Positions 6,468 through 11,567 of a DNA stretch of 11,567 nt are shown in pieces; the stretch's first letter is position 1, and the number at the start of each line of letters is the position of its first letter. Location of the stretch: the NCBI GenBank assembly GCA_020849725.1, contig JADLAZ010000040.1, forward strand, positions 1 through 11,567, in the 5' to 3' direction. The notes under the pieces are model-generated. The model saw only the letters and a list, made by a program, of their open reading frames with translations. It had not been told where the DNA came from and made no database searches. The translations under genes and the position numbers were made by a program. The DNA is from Chloroflexota bacterium (GTDB lineage Bacteria; Chloroflexota; Chloroflexia; Thermomicrobiales; JADLAZ01).

Positions 6468-6561
6468 CGGTGGTTCCTTTCAGCGGTGGCTGGGATGGGC
6501 CGTGCCTCACCGATCGAGATCGTCCGGCCGGCTGGACGCGTGGCCCGGCCAGCGTGGACTG

Positions 6562-6575
6562 CATCCGCGCGGATG
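6562..6575. promoter_or_regulatory. Perfect 14-bp palindrome, candidate operator
   Basis: CATCCGCGCGGATG is its own reverse complement. An uninterrupted even-length dyad with a central CG step is typical of LacI/GalR-family sites. It lies ~95 bp before the TIM-barrel start and ~200 bp before the MATE start. No regulator gene is in the window. Confidence 0.35.
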
Positions 6576-6712
6576 GCCAGCCGTCTGTCTATCGTAGCAG
6601 ACGCCCGGCGGGTGCGCGCTCAGCCCGGGCGGCAGCGATGACGATTTGGCAAGTGTCCGACCAGCCGGTCAGGCATGGCCAACCGACCAATGCGCGGCGC
6701 GGCCTCCGCCGA

Positions 6713-6718
6713 TACAAT
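6713..6718 (+). promoter_or_regulatory. Possible -10 element for the MATE gene
   Basis: TACAAT (5 of 6 to consensus) stands in a short AT-rich patch 58 bp before GTG 6776. No convincing -35 is seen, so the call is tentative. Confidence 0.3.
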
Positions 6719-6762
6719 TTTCGAACGGGCGTGCTAATTCGGTCCGTCGCCGCGGTGGGACA

Positions 6763-6770
6763 GGGGAGGG
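6763..6770 (+). promoter_or_regulatory. Ribosome binding site that fixes the MATE start at GTG
   Basis: GGGGAGGG is placed 5 bases before GTG 6776. The in-frame codons upstream have no such signal. It makes GTG 6776 preferable to both the upstream frame and the ATG at 6812. Confidence 0.65.
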
Positions 6771-6775
6771 ATACG

Positions 6776-8194
6776 GTGGTCGCATTTGAGGAAGCGAGCG
6801 AACCGGTGGCCATGCCGGCGGTCACGGCCATCGAGCCAGGATTGGAGCGGCGCGTGTTGCGGTTGGCCTGGCCGGTCATCGGCGAGAACCTGCTGCAGAC
6901 GCTGCTCGGCATCGTCGATACGCTGCTGGTGGCGCGGCTGGGCGCGGCGGCCATCGCCGGCGTCGGCATCGGCTTCCAGTTGACATTCTTTCTGATCGCC
7001 ATCCTGGCCGCGGTCACTATCGGCGCGTCGATCCTGGTCGCGTTCGCGTGCGGCGCGCGCCAGGGCGAAACGGCCAGCCGGCTGGCGCGTCAGGCGCTGA
7101 CCTGGGCGGTGCTGATCAGTCTCCCGCTGTCGGTCGTCGCGGTCGTGTTCGCCGACCCGCTGGTGGCGGCCTTTGGTGTTACCAGTGAGGTGGCCACCAT
7201 TGGCGCCGACTACTGGCGCATTATCGCCGGCACGAGCGTGTTTCTGATCGTGATGCTGGCGGCCGGCGCGGTCTTGCGCGGTTCGGGCGATTCGCGCACA
7301 CCAATGCTGGCGACGCTGCTGGCGAATGCCATCAACGCCGTCGCCGCCTACGTGCTCATCTTTGGCCACTTTGGCTTCCCGGCGCTCGGGCCGGCTGGCA
7401 GTGCCTGGGCGGCCACGCTCGGCCGTATCGCCGGTGCGGCGTTGCTGCTGTTTGCACTGTACAAGGGGCGCGACCTGCTGACGATCCGCGGGCGTGACGG
7501 CTGGTGGCCCGACCTGACCGTGGCCCGGCGCGTCTTCAAGCTGGGCATCCCGGCCGCGCTGGAGCAGATTCTGACCAGCCTGTCGTTCGTGGCGCTGACG
7601 GTGGTCGTGGCCGGGCTGGGCACCGACGCGCTGGCGGCGCAGCGGCTGACGTTCACAGCGCTCTCGGTCGGCTTCATCCCCGGCATTGGCTTCATGATCG
7701 CCGCGACCGCGCTGGTCGGGCAGGCGCTGGGCGCGGGCCGACCAGCGGAGGCAGCCGCGACCGCCGGCATCGCCACGCGCTGGGCAGCGATCTGGATGGG
7801 TGCCTGCGGCCTGATCTTCGCGGTCATCGGCGAGCCGGTCATGCGGCTCTTCTCAGACGACCCGCTGGTGATTGAGTTTGGCGTCCAGAGCTTCCGCGTC
7901 GTCGCGCTGGCGATGCCGTTCTTCGCGATCATGTTCACGCTCGGCGGTGTGTTGCGCGGCGCCGGCAACACAACCTATCCACTGTGGGCGAACACACTCG
8001 GCTTCTGGGCAGCGGTCGGGCTGGGCGCGATCGCCGTCGGCCCCCTGCAGCTTGGCCTGCCCGGTCTGTGGGGCGCCTACACGGTGATGGCGCCGGCGGT
8101 GGCGCTGGCGCTATGGTGGCGCGTCCGGCAGGGCCTGCCAGTCGCCGTGCCGGATGCTGTGGCCCGGCCACCGCTGCCGGCCCCAGAATTGTAG
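6776..8194 (+). CDS. MATE-family efflux transporter
   Basis: This 472-aa inner-membrane protein has two homologous six-helix halves, as in NorM/DinF-type MATE carriers, which expel cationic drugs or metabolites in exchange for H+ or Na+. The first half shows LAWPVIGENLLQTLLGIVDT, then the typical VLRGSGDSRTPMLATLLANA turn and LGPAGSAWAATLGR. The second half repeats this with LGIPAALEQILTSLS, the 'GQALGAGRPAEA' loop, VLRGAGNTTYPLWANT and LGLPGLWGAYTV. Length fits the family. The GTG start is chosen for the strong Shine-Dalgarno 5 bases upstream; about 36 residues of charged N-terminus precede the first helix. Substrate is unknown. It ends convergent with the ABC binding-protein gene, sharing a hairpin terminator. 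It is apparently monocistronic. Confidence 0.88.
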   Translation: MVAFEEASEPVAMPAVTAIEPGLERRVLRLAWPVIGENLLQTLLGIVDTLLVARLGAAAIAGVGIGFQLTFFLIAILAAVTIGASILVAFACGARQGETASRLARQALTWAVLISLPLSVVAVVFADPLVAAFGVTSEVATIGADYWRIIAGTSVFLIVMLAAGAVLRGSGDSRTPMLATLLANAINAVAAYVLIFGHFGFPALGPAGSAWAATLGRIAGAALLLFALYKGRDLLTIRGRDGWWPDLTVARRVFKLGIPAALEQILTSLSFVALTVVVAGLGTDALAAQRLTFTALSVGFIPGIGFMIAATALVGQALGAGRPAEAAATAGIATRWAAIWMGACGLIFAVIGEPVMRLFSDDPLVIEFGVQSFRVVALAMPFFAIMFTLGGVLRGAGNTTYPLWANTLGFWAAVGLGAIAVGPLQLGLPGLWGAYTVMAPAVALALWWRVRQGLPVAVPDAVARPPLPAPEL

Positions 8195-8202
8195 GCGCCA
8201 CG

Positions 8203-8233
8203 GCGGCGGGCCGGACAGATACCGGCCCGCCGC
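8203..8233. terminator. Strong bidirectional hairpin between MATE and binding-protein genes
   Basis: GCGGCGGGCCGG (8203-8214) pairs perfectly with CCGGCCCGCCGC (8222-8233) around a 7-nt loop ACAGATA. It lies in the 50-bp gap between the two facing stop codons. No T-run follows on either strand, but the 12-bp all-GC stem and the location argue for a shared terminator or mRNA 3'-end stabiliser. Confidence 0.6.
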
Positions 8234-8244
8234 GAGTGCGCGCG

Positions 8245-9711
8245 CTACTCGGCGCGCGGCTTGTCTAGCACCTGCTGGAGCTTCTGCTCCATTTCCTTGA
8301 TCCGGTCGTCGAGCTTGGCCTCCTTGGCCGCGACTGGCCCGACGAGTTGCTCGATGACGGTGCGCGCCTCCTCGATGCGCAGGTTGGCCGGCTCCAGCCA
8401 GCCCTGGGCGATGTCGAAGGTCGGCCGCATCGCCTTGTGACCCTTCAGCTTCTCGTTCAGCGTCGGGTCGTCGAGGATCGCCTTGCGCGCCGCCGGCCGG
8501 CCGGCGCCGGCCATCACGATCTGGAGCTGCGTCTCCTTGTCCATCAGATAGCGCACATACTGCCAGGCGCCTTCGGGATTCTTGGCCTTGGCGGCGATGG
8601 TGATGCCGTTGATGGTGAAGTTCGTCGGCAGCTTGCCGGTCGGCCCCTTCGGCATCAGCGCCACTTCCCACTTGAACTTGTCGCCGATACCCTTGCCGGG
8701 GTTGAAGTCAACCTCGTAGCCGAGCTGGGTCATGGCAATGCGCGCGCCGGCAAAGAGCTGCGGCAGGTTGGTGTTGGCGCTCGGCACTGGCGACAGGTCC
8801 TGGACGTAGTACTCAGTCCAGGCCTTGAAGCCGGCCAGGCTCTCCGGCGACATGATCGTCACCTTCTTGGCGTCGGCGTCCCAGGGGCTGCCGCCGAAGG
8901 CGCGCATCCACTGGAAGATCGTCGCGGCGCCGGTCGCCGGCGCGAAGCCGTAGACTTCCGGCTTGCCGTCCTTGACGACCTGGAGCTTCTTCGCCGCCGC
9001 CAGGAGCTTCTCGTAGGTGTTGATGTCGTCGGGAATCTTCAGGCCGGCCTTGGTGACCATATCGACGTTGTAGACGACTAATGGCGCACCGGTGTGGGAG
9101 CCCCACGGCATGCCGAAGAGCTTGCCGTCCCAGCGCATGTCCGACATGCCAATCTCGATGTAGTCGCTCAGATCGTAGTTATCGGCCTTGATCAGATCGT
9201 CGATCGGCCGGGTGATGCCGCGCAGCGCCAGGCTGCGATAGCCAGCCATCGACGCCCAGACCACGTCGCCGATCGTGCCGGTGGCGTGCAGCGCGGCGAC
9301 CTTCGGGAAGTACTCCGGCTGGTTGGGCAGAACCTCCTGGACAACCTTCAGGCCGGGGTTCTTGGCGTTGAAGGCCGGGATGAACTTGTCATCCTGCCAT
9401 TTGGCGTCGTCGTTGTTGCGGAAGTGGACCTTGACCTCGCCAGTAGCCTTGGCCGGGGCCGCGGCGGCCGGCTTGGTCGCCGCCGCGGCCGGGGCGGTCG
9501 TGGGAGCGGCCGCCGCTGGCTTGGTCGGCTCGGCCGGCTTGGCCGCCGGAGCGGTCGTCGGCGCTGCTGCCGCCGGCTTGGTCGGCTCAGCCGGCTTGGG
9601 CGCGGCCGTTGGGCTAGCAGCCGGCGCGCCGCAGGCCGCCAGCAGTCCCCCGGCGACCGCGCCACCGACCAGGCCGAGCAGGGAACGGCGCGAGATGGAG
9701 CCACGGTCCAT
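8245..9711 (-). CDS. Extracellular sugar-binding lipoprotein of an ABC importer (CUT1 type)
   Basis: This 488-aa lipoprotein captures substrate outside the cell and delivers it to the two permeases encoded just upstream. The N-terminus has a twin-arginine motif (SRRSLLG, residues 7-13), a short hydrophobic segment and lipobox LAAC with Cys27, so it is probably Tat-exported folded and lipid-anchored. Residues ~28-92 are an Ala/Pro/Thr/Lys linker with a duplicated 19-residue unit. The family 1 solute-binding domain follows: AFNAKNPGLKV, YFPKVAALHATGTIGDVVW, YNVDMVTKAGLKIP, and NPEGAWQYVRYLMDKETQ near the C-terminus. The end is a charged helix (KEMEQKLQQVL). Carbohydrate is the likely ligand from family and permease type; the exact sugar is unknown. 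The start at 9711 is set by AAGGAGG (9723-9717) 5 bases upstream. It is the last gene of the visible operon. Confidence 0.88.
   Translation of the reverse strand: MDRGSISRRSLLGLVGGAVAGGLLAACGAPAASPTAAPKPAEPTKPAAAAPTTAPAAKPAEPTKPAAAAPTTAPAAAATKPAAAAPAKATGEVKVHFRNNDDAKWQDDKFIPAFNAKNPGLKVVQEVLPNQPEYFPKVAALHATGTIGDVVWASMAGYRSLALRGITRPIDDLIKADNYDLSDYIEIGMSDMRWDGKLFGMPWGSHTGAPLVVYNVDMVTKAGLKIPDDINTYEKLLAAAKKLQVVKDGKPEVYGFAPATGAATIFQWMRAFGGSPWDADAKKVTIMSPESLAGFKAWTEYYVQDLSPVPSANTNLPQLFAGARIAMTQLGYEVDFNPGKGIGDKFKWEVALMPKGPTGKLPTNFTINGITIAAKAKNPEGAWQYVRYLMDKETQLQIVMAGAGRPAARKAILDDPTLNEKLKGHKAMRPTFDIAQGWLEPANLRIEEARTVIEQLVGPVAAKEAKLDDRIKEMEQKLQQVLDKPRAE
9484..9597 (-). repeat. Tandem 57-bp repeat encoding the lipoprotein linker
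   Basis: Two adjacent 57-bp units encode the same 19 residues (KPAEPTKPAAAAPTTAPAA; residues 39-57 and 58-76). A partial third unit (TKPAAAAPA, residues 79-87) follows. The two copies differ at several third codon positions while keeping the amino acids, so the duplication is not recent and the linker sequence has been kept. Confidence 0.8.
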
Positions 9712-9734
9712 GTCATCCTCCTTCGGTGACGATG

Positions 9735-9761
9735 GCGCCGGCCGCCGCATCGCGCCGGCGC
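9735..9761 (-). promoter_or_regulatory. Intercistronic hairpin between permease 2 and the binding protein
   Basis: GCGCCGGC (9735-9742) and GCCGGCGC (9754-9761) form a perfect 8-bp GC stem with an 11-nt loop in the 77-bp gap, a few bases before the binding-protein Shine-Dalgarno. Without a T-run it is more likely an RNA-stability or processing element than a terminator. This would fit a binding protein needed in excess over the permeases. GC-rich chance pairing is possible. Confidence 0.35.
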
Positions 9762-9788
9762 GAGGTGTCAGTCGTCAGGCCGGTCGCG

Positions 9789-10709
9789 TCAACCCTTGAT
9801 GCCCGACATGACGATGCCGCGCACGAAGTAGCGCTGCATGACGAAGAACAGCAGGATGCACGGCAGCGCCATCAGCAGCGCCGCCGCCATCAGCAAGTGC
9901 TCGCGTGGCTCGCTCGCCTCCAGCGGCAACTGCTGGAACCAGCGCAGCCCGAGCGACAGCGGGAACTTGTCGCGCGAGTTGAGGTAGATCAGTGGATGGA
10001 TGAAGTCGCGCCAGTGCCCCAGGAAGGAGAAGATGGCGACCGTCGCCAGCGCCGGCTTGGTCAGCGGCAGCAGGATGCTCCACAGGATGCGGCCATAGCC
10101 GGCGCCGTCGATGGTGGCGGCCTCGTCCAGCTCGCGTGGCAACTGCAGCAGGAACTGCCGCATCAGGAAGACGTTGAAGGCGCCACCGCCGATCCAGGAT
10201 GGCACGATCAGCGGCCACCAGGTGTTGATCCACGACTGCCCGAACAGCTTCTCTGGGACAAAGTGGAACATCAGAAACTTGGGAATGATGACGACTTCCT
10301 CCGGCAGCACCAGCGTGCTGAGCAGTACGACGAAGAGCGCGTCGCGGCCGCGCCAGCGAAAGCGCGCGAAGCCGTAGCCAGCCAGCGCCGCGCACAGCAC
10401 ATTGCCGATGGTGGCGGTGCCGGCGATGATAATGGTATTCACATAGAACAGGCCGTACGGCACGACCTCGAAGACGCGCAAGTAGTTCTGGAACTGCGGC
10501 ACTGCCGGCGCCAGCGACGGCGGGAAGATGTGCAACTCCTGGGCCGTCTTGAGCGAGCTGGACAGGCTGAAGAAGAACGGCGCGGTGAAGACGATGGCCA
10601 GCACCACCACCAGCGCGTACAGGCCAAGCCGGCCCAGGCGCGCGCCGAGCCGGTGACGCATCGTCGGCTGCGCCGCCGGCAGCGAGCGGTCGAGCGCGGG
10701 CGCCGTCAT
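9789..10709 (-). CDS. Carbohydrate ABC transporter permease, MalG-like (CUT1)
   Basis: This 306-aa inner-membrane subunit has a short cytoplasmic N-terminus, a first helix at about 28-48 (LGLYALVVVLAIVFTAPFFF) and the LKTAQELHIFPPS periplasmic segment typical of MalG. The core helices follow, and the cytoplasmic EAA loop is at residues 196-217 (EAATIDGAGYGRILW...LLP), the docking site for the ATPase. The C-terminus QRYFVRGIVMSGIKG is the classic MalG-type ending. ATG 10709 directly follows the TAA of the upstream permease (TAAATG, no gap), and its Shine-Dalgarno (GGGGGAG) lies inside that gene, so translation of the two permeases is probably coupled. The ATPase is not in view. Confidence 0.9.
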   Translation of the reverse strand: MTAPALDRSLPAAQPTMRHRLGARLGRLGLYALVVVLAIVFTAPFFFSLSSSLKTAQELHIFPPSLAPAVPQFQNYLRVFEVVPYGLFYVNTIIIAGTATIGNVLCAALAGYGFARFRWRGRDALFVVLLSTLVLPEEVVIIPKFLMFHFVPEKLFGQSWINTWWPLIVPSWIGGGAFNVFLMRQFLLQLPRELDEAATIDGAGYGRILWSILLPLTKPALATVAIFSFLGHWRDFIHPLIYLNSRDKFPLSLGLRWFQQLPLEASEPREHLLMAAALLMALPCILLFFVMQRYFVRGIVMSGIKG

Positions 10710-11567
10710 TTAGCGCGTCTCCCCCTCATAGTAGACCCAGCGGCGCGACAGGGCGATGTTGACCAACGTTAGCGCCACGACAACGACGAAGAAGACGCCG
10801 GCCAGTGCCGAGGCATAGCCCAATTCGACGTTCTGGAAGGCCGTCTGATAGAGGTGCAGGATGAAGAACCAGGTAGCGTAGTTCGGCCCGCCCTTGGTGG
10901 CAACGAAGGCGGCCTCGAACACCTTCAACGCGCCGATCAGTCCGATAATCAGGTTGAAGAAGATCGTCGGCGTGATCAGCGGCAGGGTGATGCGGAAGAA
11001 GCGCTGCACCGGGCCGGCGCCGTCGATCGAGGCGGCCTCGTGCATCTCCAGCGGCACGCCTTGCAAGCCGGCCAGGAAGATGACCATCGTGCTGCCGCCG
11101 ATGGCGCCCCACAGCGCCATGACCATCAGCGAGGGCATCGCCCAGCGCGAGTCCGCCATCCACAGCGGCCCCTGGATGCCGACCAGGCTCAGCAGCCAGT
11201 TGATGGCGCCGAACTCGGGCTGGAACAGCCACTGCCACAGCACCGCCGACGCCACGATCGGCACCAGTGACGGCAGGAAGAACAGCGTCCGGAAGACGGC
11301 CGTGCCGCGCAGGTGCTGGTTGAGCAGCAAGGCGATCAGCAGGGAGCCGGTCAGCCCGAGCGGCACGATGGTGATGGCATAGAGAAAGGTGCGACCGAGC
11401 GAAGGCCAGAACTGGGGATCCCCGCCGGTGAACGCCTGCTGATAGTTGGCCAGGCCAACCCAGCGCGGTGGCGCGCCCATGCTGTACTCGGTGAACCCGA
11501 GGTAGAACGACGCGATCATCGGCCCAGCGGTGAACAGCAAGAAGCCGATGATCCAGGGCGAGGCGAA
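10710..11567 (-). CDS. Carbohydrate ABC transporter permease, MalF-like (CUT1), N-terminus cut by window edge
   Basis: 285 residues are visible. The frame is open to the right edge with FASPWIIGFLLFTAGPMIASFYLGFTEY, the usual first helix of MalF/UgpA-like permeases, so a few tens of N-terminal residues lie outside. The TTG at 11540 falls inside this helix and is not the start. Further marks are the periplasmic segment GLANYQQAF, helices around FRTLFFLPSLVPIVASAVLWQWLF, and the EAA loop at visible residues 177-197 (EAASIDGAGPVQRFF...LPL), where the ATPase docks. It pairs with the MalG-like subunit to form the membrane channel. It is the first visible gene of the importer operon; the promoter lies beyond the window. 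Confidence 0.9.
   Translation of the reverse strand, partial: FASPWIIGFLLFTAGPMIASFYLGFTEYSMGAPPRWVGLANYQQAFTGGDPQFWPSLGRTFLYAITIVPLGLTGSLLIALLLNQHLRGTAVFRTLFFLPSLVPIVASAVLWQWLFQPEFGAINWLLSLVGIQGPLWMADSRWAMPSLMVMALWGAIGGSTMVIFLAGLQGVPLEMHEAASIDGAGPVQRFFRITLPLITPTIFFNLIIGLIGALKVFEAAFVATKGGPNYATWFFILHLYQTAFQNVELGYASALAGVFFVVVVALTLVNIALSRRWVYYEGETR

Larger units (their letters stand above)
6468..6775. other. 308-bp divergent intergenic control region
   Basis: No gene is supported here. The region separates the - strand TIM-barrel gene from the + strand MATE gene and should carry both promoters. It holds the 14-bp palindrome and the TACAAT element listed separately. An open + strand frame upstream of 6776 extends the MATE protein backwards but encodes an Arg/Pro/Ser-rich, non-membrane stretch with no ribosome binding site, so I treat it as non-coding. 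Confidence 0.6.

Noticed and set aside
6398..6775. Upstream in-frame extension of the MATE protein
   Set aside because: It overlaps the divergent TIM-barrel gene, has no ribosome binding site and no homology-like pattern. GTG 6776 has a strong Shine-Dalgarno.
9094..9729. + strand frame with Gly/Arg-rich repeats opposite the binding-protein linker
   Set aside because: The repeats are only the complement of the Ala/Pro linker codons of the lipoprotein.
9726..10772. Long + strand open frame across the MalG-like permease gene
   Set aside because: Gln/Arg/Asp-rich composition without domain pattern, opposite a clear permease with an EAA loop. It is a shadow frame.

Overview
The window is GC-rich, densely coding bacterial chromosome. 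It reads like a member of the Chloroflexota, or a similar high-GC lineage. The pointers are an ABC sugar-binding protein with a Tat/lipobox N-terminus followed by a long Ala/Pro/Thr/Lys linker, and a membrane glycosyltransferase tail ending in a beta-rich domain; I associate both styles with that phylum. This taxonomic call is inference. No tRNA, rRNA, CRISPR array, transposase or integrase is visible.

Left part, + strand (1-4353): the 3' end of a probable GT39-type membrane glycosyltransferase; a 286-bp gap that may hold a decayed PIN-like toxin fragment on the - strand; an orphan CD-NTase/SMODS nucleotidyltransferase whose first catalytic Asp position is Ala; a class III PLP aminotransferase of the ArgD/LysJ type; and an MFS transporter.

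Middle, - strand (4391-6467): a type I-beta DAHP synthase (aroF), the entry enzyme of the shikimate pathway, and upstream of it a sugar-phosphate isomerase/epimerase-like TIM-barrel protein. The ~280 bp between them hold the most interesting non-coding element here. It has an extended -10 promoter, a long structured hairpin and an intrinsic terminator just before the aroF ribosome binding site. A 9-nt duplicated segment could switch between terminator and antiterminator. This looks like transcription attenuation of aroF by a leader type I do not recognise.

Right part: a divergent 308-bp control region with a perfect 14-bp palindrome, a MATE-family efflux protein (+), a strong shared hairpin terminator, then a - strand CUT1-type carbohydrate ABC importer. 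The importer genes run permease 1 (cut by the window edge), permease 2, then the lipoprotein binding protein last. No ATPase gene is in view, so one must be supplied from elsewhere.

Functionally the window is a patchwork of small transcription units (amino-acid metabolism, transport, one defence-related relic) rather than one system. The two points worth following up are the aroF leader and the CD-NTase with the altered active site.
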